From Populus alba (Eukaryota > Streptophyta > Magnoliopsida > Malpighiales > Salicaceae), in contig NC_133296.1 in assembly GCF_005239225.2 (NCBI RefSeq), forward strand, positions 9,362,001-9,426,000: a DNA stretch of 64,000 nucleotides. The letters are read 5' to 3'. How positions within the stretch are numbered: the first letter of the stretch is position 1; every line of letters begins with the position of its first letter. This document shows, piece by piece, positions 45,603 to 54,312 of the stretch. The notes beneath the pieces are model-generated. The model searched no databases and was not told the DNA's origin. It saw only the letters and a program-made list of their open reading frames with translations. A program made the translations under genes and the position numbers.

Positions 45603-48600
45603 GTGTTAGTACAAGTTGATAAATTCATCTTTCCTGTGGATTTTATTGTGTTGGATACACAACCTGTTGAAGCATGCAATCCAATTCCTGTTATTTTAGG
45701 ACGTCCATTTCTTGCAACCTCTAATGCATTAATTAATTGTAGGAATGGAGTGATGAAGTTATCTTTTGGAAACATGACATTGGAGATGAATGTTTTTAAC
45801 ATTTACAAGCAACCTGGAGATTTGATAATGATTTACAGGAAGTAGATTTTATTTGAAAAATTAATCTATGATCAATTTGAAAAATTCTTCAGTGAAATTG
45901 AGTTTAATGAATCTGAAGATTTGCAAATGGTTTATTTTCAGGAAAAGTCAAAGGCAAATTAGTTGGAGACCGAAAAATGAGGAATTGCCACCACGATCAA
46001 TTGAGTCCATACCTTCAAGTGTTCAACCACCAAAAACCAGATTGAAGCCATTACCATTTAATCTCAAATACTCATTTTTGGAGAGAAAATGAAACTTTTC
46101 CAGTAATAATTTCTTCCAGACTTAATGTTCATCAAGAAGGTAAGTTATTACAGACTCTGAAAATGCACAAAAAAGCATTAGGATGGACCATAGCTGACAT
46201 AAAAGGAATTAGCCCTTTGATTTGCACACACAAGATTTATTTGGAGGAAAATGCTAAACCATCTAGAGAAATGCAACGAAGGCTTAATCCTAATATGAAA
46301 GAAGTAGTGAAAAATGAAGTCATTAAGCTTCTAGATAATGGAATCATTTATCCTATTTCTGACAGCAAATGGGTAAGTCCTACCCAAGTTGTACCCAAAA
46401 AGTCTGGAGTTACTGTGATAACAAATGAGAAGAATGAGTTAATTCCAACGAGGACTATTACTGGTTGGCGCATGTGCATTGACTATAGAAAACTTAATTC
46501 AATGACTAGAAAAGATCATTTTCCTTTACCTTTCATGGATCAAATTCTAGAAAGAGTTGCAGGTCATGAATTTTATTGTTTTCTAGATGGTTATTCAGGT
46601 TACAACCAAATTGAAATTGCATTTGAAGATCAAGAGAAAACTACTTTCACATGTCCATTTGGTACATTTGCATATCGAAGGATGCCTTTTGGATTATGTA
46701 ATGCACCAGCCACGTTTCAAAGATGCATGCTTAGCATATTCAGTGATATGGTTGAACGTTTTCTTGAAATTTTTATGGATAACTTTTCTGTTTTTGGTGA
46801 TTCATTCGATGATTGTTTAAATAACTTGGAAAAGGTTTTGAACAGGTGTGAAGAGAAGAATCTTGTGCTGAATTGGGAAAAATGTCATTTTTATGGTAAC
46901 AAATGGTATTGTTCTTGTCACATTGTTTCATCAATAGAATTGAGGTTGACAAATCTAAAATCGAGTTAATTGCCAACTTACCAGCACCAAAATCTATTAA
47001 AAATGTTAGATCATTCTTAGGACATGCTGGTTTTTATAGAAGGTTCATCAAAGATTTTAGTGTAATATCTAAGCCATTATGTAACCTTCTAACAAAGGAT
47101 AATGTTTTTGAATGGACTGAACATTGTGAAGAAGCCTTTGTTAAACTTAAAAGCTTGCTTACTTCTGCTCCTGTCATTCAACCTCCTGATTGGTCATTAC
47201 CTTTGAAATAATGTGTGATGCTAGTGATTATGCCGTGGGTGCTGTTTTTAGGACAAAGAAAAGACAAGAAACCTTATGTGATTTATTATGCAAGTAAAAC
47301 TTTAAATAATACTCAAATGAATTACACTACCACTGAAAAGGAATTACTTGCAGTAGTATTTGCATGTGAAAAATTCAGATCTTATCTTGTTGGCTCACCT
47401 GTTATTGTTTTTAGCGATCATGCAGCGTTGAAATATCTTCTTTCTAAGAAGGATTTTAAGGCTAGATTGGTGTGGTGGATTTTGTTACTTCAAGAATTCG
47501 ATATCACAATCAAGGATAAGAAAGGCACCGAAAATGTTGTCGCAGATCATTTGTCAAGATTTGACAACTGATTCAAGATCTGACATCACACCAATTTAAT
47601 GACTACTTTCCTGATGAATCTTTACTTTCCGTCTCTCTATAATGCCTTGTTTGCTAATATTGTTAATTTCTTGTTTCAGGACATTTGCCAGCTCATTGGA
47701 GTACTCAAGACAAAAGAAAGTTCTTGAACGAAGTGAAGAAACTTTTATTGGGATGACCCTTATTCAAATATTGTCCTGATCAAATATTTCGAAGATGCAT
47801 TCCGACAATGAGATAAGTAGTGTTATTAAATTTTTGTCATTCTGAGGCATGTGGGGGTCATTTCTCATCAAGAAAAACAACTGCAAAAATCTTACAATGT
47901 GGATTTTATTGGCCCACCATGTTTAAAGATACGCATGCATTCTGCAAAACTTGTGAAAACTGTCAAAAGTTAGGATCTATTTCAAAACGTCACATGATGC
48001 CTTTAAATACTATTCTTGTCATTGAAATCTTTGACTATTGGGGTATAGATTTTATGGGTCCATTTCCTCCATCATTTGGTTTTGTTTACATATTAGTCGC
48101 AGTAGACTATGTTTCAAAATGGATAGAGGCAATTCCAAGTCGTAATAATGATCATAAAACAGTGATCAAGTTTTTAAAAGAAAATATTTTGAGTCGATTT
48201 GGAATCCCTCGGGCCATGATAAGTGGTGGTGGAACACATTTCTGTAACAAGTCATTTGAGTCTTTAATGAAGAAATATGGAATTACACACAAAGTTACCA
48301 CCCCTTACCACCCCCAGACAAATGGACAAGTAGAACTTGTTAATAGGGAGATCAAACAAATCTTGGAGATAACAGTTAACCCTAATAGGAAAGACTGGTC
48401 TTTAAGACTTAATGATGCACTTTGGGCTTATCGAACTGCTTATAAAACATCATTAGGTATGTCACCTTATAGACTAGTTTATGGGAAACCTTGTCACTTG
48501 CCTGTGGAAATTGAACATAAAGCTTATTGGGCTATTAAAGCTTTCAATTCAAACATTGATGATGCTAGTCAGCTGCGAAAATTGCAAATAAATGAGCTTG

Positions 48601-48935
48601 AGGAAATAAGAAATGATGCATATGACAATTCAAGAATTCATAAAGCAAGAATCAAAGACTTTCATGACAAGAAGATACTGAGAAAAACATTTAATGTTGG
48701 TCAAAAAGTCTTGCTTTATAATTCTCGACTCCATTTATTTCCTGGAAAACTAAGATCAAGATGGAGCGGTCCTTTCATTGTGAAACATGTGTATCCATAT
48801 GGGGCCTGTGATATTGAGAATCCAAAGAATGGCAATGTTTTCAAGGTAAATGGGCATCGTTTGAAAGTTTATTTTGACAATTTTTCAGTTGAAAATGACT
48901 CTATTGAATTGAGTGATCCTGTATATAAAGATTGA
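45603..48935 (+). pseudogene. Protease end, RT, RNase H and integrase of element B (better copy)
   Basis: Domains: protease end (45603-45845), RT (46163-46969; WRMCIDYRKLN, FCFLDGYSGYNQIE-like, FGLCNAPATFQRCM), RT connection and RNase H (46903-47571; [28 protein letters not shown]) and integrase (47820-48935; zinc-binding HSEACGGHF...CKTCENC, core [26 protein letters not shown]-terminal [19 protein letters not shown]). Frameshifts before about 47830 are probably sequencing errors. Two changes are not: the RT box is FMDN (46772-46783) in place of F/YMDD, and the second integrase Asp is Gly (ISGGGTHF, codon 48225-48227). Both substitutions also appear in the duplicate copy, so they are real alleles. 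Confidence 0.85.
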
Positions 48936-49006
48936 TTCTTTTTCTTACATTGTTTTGTGTTTTGGTGTAACTTTTGTTTTGCTAGTCTCTCTTTCACCCC
49001 GGTCAA

Positions 49007-49049
49007 ATGGCGGATAACGGTACTCCGTGACTTAAGTTGGTTCTTTCAG
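49007..49049 (+). promoter_or_regulatory. Conserved 7-codon mini-ORF, small hairpin and candidate 3' splice site before ORF2
   Basis: ATG 49007 to TGA 49030 reads MADNGTP. The same mini-ORF is in C (MADNGTP), A (MVDNGTP) and D (MVDNSTP). It overlaps ACGG-TACT-CCGT, able to pair as a short stem. Just after it, GGTTCTTTCAG (49039-49049) has a pyrimidine tract and CAG like a plant splice acceptor, and is kept in A and C. Env-class plant elements are known to express the gene after pol from spliced RNA; whether this is so here is inference. Confidence 0.5.
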
Positions 49050-49138
49050 TTTCCCAAATTACTGATTTTTGTATATATTTGTACAATTCTCTGCTTTTTC
49101 TCCCTTCTTTGAATCTTTTCCCCAATTCTCATTTGAAA

Positions 49139-49687
49139 ATGGACACCACTCTTGAAAAGTTGAAAAGGTATTTTCCCGCTCTACCTCTAAATGCAATTAC
49201 AAAAATTTACCGTGCTAGGTGTGCAAGATTGAGGTTGTTAATGAATCATGGAATTCCTCAAGATATTCGCTGGCTAATTGAAGCAAAGGTTCGATTATCA
49301 GGTGAGTCCTCTAATTCTTTCATTTCACACATGCCTGGAACAGGTACAAGCACTTTTGCAAAGAAACGTCGTGCAAAACGACTGAAAGTCTATCACATAT
49401 GTGCCAGATGGACTTGTAATGTGACATGTCGTTCTTTAGGAATGGTATCTGTAAACCGTGAAGATAAGATACAATTCATTAAGGATGGCCTGAGTAAGGG
49501 GTCCTTAGATAATCTTTTGTTGACCCTTGAGACGCATCCTAGTGGAGATGTGCATCGTGTCATTCATGATTTATGGCCACAATTCCATAAAGAACATGAT
49601 CGACTTAGTCTTGGGAATCTGACTAAAAAAGACCCTGTTTGCCAGTTTTTAAGAAAACTGGATGGGAAGCCTATCCCCGACCCATAG
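49139..49687 (+). CDS. ORF2, unknown 182-aa protein of the Asp-LOG family
   Basis: Complete frame from ATG 49139 (MDTTLEKLKRYFPALP) to TAG 49687, about 200 bp after integrase. No domain is recognised. Visible: an Arg-rich start (YRARCARLRLLM, 24-35), a basic stretch KKRRAKRLK (75-83) that could be a nuclear localisation signal, and a Cys cluster directly after it. In the A and C copies the cluster is C-x2-C-x4-C-x3-C (CHRCARWTC..TC, 85-97), suggesting metal binding; in B the first Cys is Tyr85. The C-terminal half (NREDKIQFIKDGLSKGSLDN to PIPDP) is well kept in all five copies. No signal peptide or membrane segment, so it is not a typical envelope protein. Its place between pol and LOG suggests an accessory gene. 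Confidence 0.75.
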   Translation: MDTTLEKLKRYFPALPLNAITKIYRARCARLRLLMNHGIPQDIRWLIEAKVRLSGESSNSFISHMPGTGTSTFAKKRRAKRLKVYHICARWTCNVTCRSLGMVSVNREDKIQFIKDGLSKGSLDNLLLTLETHPSGDVHRVIHDLWPQFHKEHDRLSLGNLTKKDPVCQFLRKLDGKPIPDP

Positions 49688-49948
49688 AGGGCGTTTAAGC
49701 CGTTCTTGGACGTAAAACCAAGGGAAGATGTGTGCCACAATCACAACTGCCTGTACATACACATTTTATTTTTATTTTTATTTTCAAAAAAAAAAAAGAA
49801 CAAAAGAGAGAGAGAGAGAGTGAGATTACAGCTGGCCTACATATATGTGGTATGATTGCATTTTCAAATTCTCATCTATAAATTCTTCTTTTCCTTCCCT
49901 TCATTTCTACTCAACCCATACATTCATCAAACATAAAAGTGTGTAGAA
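49688..49948 (+). promoter_or_regulatory. ORF2-LOG spacer with TATA-like box
   Basis: It holds an A/T run, a (GA)n microsatellite (about 49806-49822) and TATAAATT (49877-49884) in the context CATCTATAAATTCTTC, 72 bp before the LOG ATG. A pyrimidine-rich stretch follows, as in plant core promoters and 5' leaders. The TATA block is kept in A, C and D and damaged in G. The ATG context GTAGAAATGGCA is favourable. It may be an internal promoter captured together with LOG; this is inference. Confidence 0.5.
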
Positions 49949-50602
49949 ATGGCAGGTTCCTCAAGTCATCACATCAGAAATATTTGTGTTTTTGGTGGAT
50001 CCAGTCCTGGGAAAGAAAAAGAGTTTTTAGAATCAGCAAATCATCTTGGTCGGGTACTAGCTGAGAGAAAGATTCATTTAGTTTATGGGGGAGGTAGCCT
50101 TGGGTTAATGGGAGGTGTGTCAATGGCTGCATTAATGGGAGGCAGTCAAGTTTTGGGGGTTGTCCCCAAAGCTTTAGCACAAGTGGACCTCATTGGAAAA
50201 ACAATTGGAGAGGAAGTACGGGTCCCCACAATGTCTGATCAGATGAATGCAATGTTTAACCATGCTGACGCCTTCATTGCCTTACCAGGTGGTCTGGGCA
50301 CATTGGAAGAGATCTTTCATATTTTCTCTTGGGCCCAACTGCACATTCACCATAAACCCATAGGTTTGTTAAATGTCAATGGTTTTTATGATAAGTTACT
50401 ATCTTTCCTTGATCAAGCTGTGGAACGGGAATTTCTAACATCTTCGACACGACAACTCATACTCTCTGCTGCCACTGCTGAACAATTGATTGACCAACTA
50501 CAATCTTTCATCCCTGTACTTGATCCCTCCATGAGTCGCCTAAATTGGTCAACTACGGAAAGCCGTAAAAAGCTTAAATTGGATTTAAGCCTTAGTTTGT
50601 AA
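49949..50602 (+). CDS. LOG-like cytokinin riboside 5'-monophosphate phosphoribohydrolase, element-borne, full length
   Basis: 217 aa, the usual length of plant LOG proteins, without introns. LOG enzymes hydrolyse cytokinin ribotides to free active cytokinin and ribose 5-phosphate. Seen here: N-terminal ICVFGGSSPG (12-21; plant LOGs usually have CVFCGS), glycine loop YGGGSLGLMGG (46-56), PGGLGTLEE (113-121, the PGGxGTxxE signature with Glu121) and [21 protein letters not shown], very close to plant LOGs. In place of the family's HxRK stretch it reads MSDQMN: Gln98 stands where the catalytic Arg is expected. The C, A, D and G copies have Arg. Cytosolic or nuclear, no targeting signal. The frame is intact, but activity is doubtful because of Gln98. 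Confidence 0.9.
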   Translation: MAGSSSHHIRNICVFGGSSPGKEKEFLESANHLGRVLAERKIHLVYGGGSLGLMGGVSMAALMGGSQVLGVVPKALAQVDLIGKTIGEEVRVPTMSDQMNAMFNHADAFIALPGGLGTLEEIFHIFSWAQLHIHHKPIGLLNVNGFYDKLLSFLDQAVEREFLTSSTRQLILSAATAEQLIDQLQSFIPVLDPSMSRLNWSTTESRKKLKLDLSLSL

Positions 50603-51285
50603 AAACTTTGTGTCTTTTGTTTTATTATTATGTTTTGTTATTTCTTATATTTGTTTAAGTGTGTTTCAGGTTTGTCAGTGTTTGCTGTTTCAGGTGATGT
50701 CTTCTATACTCTTTCTTTCTGCCTTAGCACATTGAGGACAATGTCTCGTTTTGGTTGGGGGGAGAGGGTAGTTGATATATTAAAAAAAAAAAACAAAAAA
50801 TATTAACTAACTGTGTTTTCTATTATTAAAACCATTTGACAACATTGTTATTAGGATAGCAGAGTATAGAGTCAGTTTTATTACCTCTTGAGACACATCT
50901 TAGTAAGTATCTTTATTAGGATGGTAGAGTAAGGAGGAAATTTTATTGACTCTAGAGACGCATCTTAATAAGTATCATTACCAAGGTCTATCATAATACT
51001 TCTTGAAATATTCAGGTTTACAAACTCTCACATTGTTATCACTTAATTCTGCTTATATACTCATTTAATAAGTATTCTTAAACCTTCATTTTCACACATA
51101 CACTTTAACATATGATTGTGGGTTGCATATTGGATTATTACATTATTCATGTTCTTTTGTTAAAGGTAACAACTAAGGGAAAGGGATAGTATATAATAAA
51201 AACAAAAAAACAAAAAAACAAACAAATTGAATAAAAAAAAAGTAGATAAGTTTGGTTTCGTAGCCTCCTTGATTTAAGCAATTAA
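50603..51285 (+). other. 3' region of element B after LOG
   Basis: No gene. It contains 'cattgaggacaatgtctcg' followed by 'ttggttggggggagaggg' (50752-50769), a second purine-rich tract that might be an internal polypurine tract, A-rich runs and two related lines around 'ggatagcagagta' (50855) and 'ggatggtagagta' (50920), a local duplication of about 65 bp that also carries 'gagacRcatctta'. Confidence 0.55.
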
Positions 51286-51490
51286 GCCCGAAGGGGTGTT
51301 TTAACACCCAGTACCCTAAAGTCAACTGACTTGGGAGCTATTGGCCCAGTGCTTGTTAGGTTGAGGAGAAAGCTTAAGGGAATCAAACATTGCACTATCT
51401 ACATATCAGTATCTACAACCCGAGTTACTAAGCTCGTAGGGGTGTCTCAACACCTGATGCCCTAAGACCAACTGGTCTGGGAGTCATTAG
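51286..51490 (+). other. Duplicated two-hairpin module in the 3' region of element B
   Basis: Two related units about 146 bp apart. Unit 1: GGTGT-TTTA-ACACC (within 51293-51309) then AAGTC-AACT-GACTT (51319-51332). Unit 2: GGTGT-CTCA-ACACC (within 51439-51454) then AGACC-AACT-GGTCT (51465-51478). Each second stem is preceded by CCCTA and followed by GGG, which can lengthen it. Three of the five base pairs in the second stem differ between units, each by a paired change. The module is also in C (57800-58010) and D (24885-25085). Confidence 0.7.
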
Positions 51491-51845
51491 CTTAAAGCTC
51501 GCTATATGGGTTAATGATGCATTATGTTTTAAGTTATATGTATATATACCAAAAAAAAAAAAGATAATAATCTCAACCCAAGGAAGTTAACCTTAGAAAA
51601 ACATTAGAACAGAATATTATTTTCTTCCAATAAAAGCCCCATAATTTATGTTTTCATACATTGAGCACATAAAAGAAGGTTTATTAATATCTTGTTTAAA
51701 AAGTATAAAGCAGATATATAAATTTAATGAGAGTTTGTTTATCTAGATAGATTAATGGAAGTTGAATGATGAATGCCTTGCTTTGTGGAACTTGCAAATT
51801 GTTTTTTTATTTTAACGCTTTGATTACTAGGGACTAGTAATAAGC

Positions 51846-51858
51846 TGGTTGGGGGGTG
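51846..51858 (+). promoter_or_regulatory. Polypurine tract of element B
   Basis: TGGTTGGGGGGTG directly before the 3' LTR; the same tract precedes the 3' LTRs of G, D and C. It should prime plus-strand DNA synthesis. Confidence 0.75.
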
Positions 51859-53734
51859 TGATTAGTACTTAAAAGTGCATTCTCATTAAGGTTTTATATC
51901 ATCGTATTGCACTAAAGTATCATTAAATTCCCTAACTACAACATGTTTTATAATAACAAGTCTGATAATATAATATATCTTTAATTTATGGTAAATACTT
52001 ATTTTGAATGCAGGTATATCTCACAATTCAAAGGATTTATTGATGTGATTAACTATTGAAAGTGAAGAGACAAAAAAGAGGACTAGGCTAAGAGAAGAGA
52101 TGCTGGTTTAATTCCAAACTCGAACACCATTCGGTTATTGGATCATAACTGGAGTTGTAGAACTCAGATTTAGGTCTACTTTATATGGATGGAAAGCTAA
52201 GACATAGACCTAAAACTTTCATGAAGAGTCCAAGACTCAAATCTGCCGTTTTCAAGTTCAAATCTTAGGAACAACGGAGAAGTCGGAACCTGTCTGTAGC
52301 TCGGACACTGTTCGGTTTTCAGCTCATATCTTTAGTTCTAGAAGTCCAAATGATCTCTGTTTTTTTTGTTGGAAAGCTAAGACAATTGCCCACAGCTTTA
52401 ATGGAATAAAGGGCTCTAATTATGATGTTAGCAATGACGTTTTGACCAGCCAACAATATCAATAACCAGCCAACAATGTCAAGAACCAGCAGCCAACATT
52501 GTCAAAAACCAGCCACCAAATCAATGGTTGGCCACCAACTAAATAGTTTGTCAACCAATCAATAGTTCTAATTTTTAGCCTATAAAAGGAGGCATTTGCC
52601 ATGTATTCAGATATATTATTTTTCAGATCAAAATCATTTTCTTGCTTTCTCTCTTTGTAATGTTCAAGTTTTCTTTCATGCTATATTAATCTCTTGTTTA
52701 TACTTTTTCATTTCCTTTCCTATACTTAGTTAACTTATATCATGTTTATGTTTTTATATTGTTTATTTATGTTTTTCTTCTTCATTATGTTTAGCTAAGT
52801 TAATTGTGTCAAGGTGAAAAGGTTTCACTAGTGGTGTTTAGAATAGATATAATATAAACTCAACATGGACTTTAATGTTTATATCCAAGAAAGATTGTTA
52901 TTAACATGTTTTATCTTTTTATCTTACTAATTCTTAATACCTTGCTTAATGGTTAATCTAGATTTGTGTTGTATAACACTTGGTACATCAAATGCTTGAT
53001 CCTTCATAGTTTTCGGCCGACATCATTATTATGATAGGAACTTGATTTGTTGTTAACATAAGCTAGCAACATGAATGCTTGATGATATTTATAAGTATGG
53101 TGTTACTTAGATAAGATAATTAATATGATTATGTTAACAATTTATAATGAGCTAATAACGATAAATCATCCGATTGGAACCTCCTTTGTGTGTGGTTTCC
53201 AGTTGAGTAATAAAAAGAGTTTATATTATATTTATTTGAAATACCATTAGTGAATCCTCTAACCTTGACATTTGTTTTATTATTGTTTAATCCTTACATC
53301 AACCTTACCTCTCAAAGCTCTCTTTATTATTACTACTACTATTATTATTATTTACATTCTTGTTATATTATATGTACGTTAAGTATGCTCTGTGTTTGAT
53401 CAAGATCCTGACATTGTTGGTCTTGCCTTGTTCATTCGCATCAGAAATTTGTTTATATTATATAATATATCTCTTTAATATTTTCATAAACTCAGTATAT
53501 AGGCTGGAAACCTGTGACCTGATCTTTCAGATCATTCTCAGGTATAACAACGCCACGTACTGAGTATTATTATTATTACTCTTAATATTACTATTACTAT
53601 TGTTGTTGTTATCGTGTTGTTATTTATAATTTATACAATTAACCTCTCTGTGGTTCGACCCCGGTCTTGCCGGGTTATTTATTACTTCGACACTCCTGCA
53701 CTTGGGAGAAGACATCAATCTTTTGGTCGTGTCA
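51859..53734 (+). repeat. 3' LTR of element B (1,876 bp)
   Basis: TGATTAGTACTT...GGTCGTGTCA followed by the TSD GCTCA. It has the 242-bp block that the 5' LTR lacks (about 52161-52403). Includes 'cctataaaaggaggc' near 52578, a TATA-like box that probably drives element transcription and is present in all family LTRs, and CTA/ATT triplet runs near 53325-53352. Confidence 0.9.
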
Positions 53735-53739
53735 GCTCA

Positions 53740-54157
53740 CCTGTTGTTGTTTTTAGTGATCATGCAGCATTGAAATATCTTCTTTCTAAGAAAGATTCTA
53801 AGGCTAGATTGGTGCGGTGAATTTTGTTACTTCAAGAATTTGATATCACAATCAAAGACAAGAAAGGCACCGAAAATGTTGTTGCAGATCATTTGTCAAG
53901 ATTGACAACAGATTCGAAATTTGAAATCACACCAATCGATGACTACTTTCCCGATGAATCTTTATTTTTTGTTTCTACGATGCCTTGGTTTGCTAATATT
54001 GTTAATTTTCTTGTTTCAGGGCAATTGCCAGCTCATTGGAGTACCCAAGACAAAAGAAAGTTCTTGAACGAAGTGAAGAACTTTTATTGGGATGACCCTT
54101 ATTTATTCAAATATTGTCCTGATCAAATATTTCGAAGATGCATTCCTGATAATGAGT
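53740..54157 (+). pseudogene. RNase H end and integrase start of element A
   Basis: Continues the RNase H cut at 37287: [25 protein letters not shown], a TGA in place of Trp (53818-53820), then [21 protein letters not shown] and on to [12 protein letters not shown]. There it jumps to the pol-ORF2 spacer, so the integrase zinc-binding domain, core and C-terminus are deleted. Confidence 0.85.
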
Positions 54158-54312
54158 TTCTCTCACCCCGGTCAAATGGTGGATAACGGTACTCCGTGAC
54201 TCTTAAGTCGGTTCTTTCAGTTTCCCATGATAACTGATATCTGTGTATATAATTGTGGAATTCTCTAGTCTTTCTTCTTTCTTTGAATCTCCCATCCAAT
54301 TCTCATTTGAAA
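54158..54312 (+). other. pol-ORF2 spacer of element A
   Basis: Carries the conserved mini-ORF (MVDNGTP, near 54176-54199) and GGTTCTTTCAG as in element B. Confidence 0.5.

Larger units (their letters stand above)
37288..53734 (+). mobile_element. Asp-LOG element B, complete LTR to LTR, TSD GCTCA
   Basis: Two LTRs (37288-38921, 51859-53734) and GCTCA on both sides (37283-37287, 53735-53739) inside the RNase H gene of element A. Order: primer site, gag-protease-RT-RNase H-integrase, spacer, ORF2, LOG, 3' region with hairpins, purine tract. The apparent 16.4 kb includes a 500-N gap and a probable false duplication of about 4 kb; the real length is probably near 11.9 kb. Both LTRs look nearly identical outside one 242-bp deletion, so it is a recent insertion. 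Confidence 0.95.

Noticed and set aside
41051..49593. Genuine tandem duplication of pol within element B
   Set aside because: The copies meet exactly at a 500-N gap and differ by sequencing-type indels.
49949..50602. LOG as an ordinary host gene that happens to lie among repeats
   Set aside because: It is intronless, repeated at the same place in five elements plus the edge copy, and in B it is enclosed by LTRs with a TSD.
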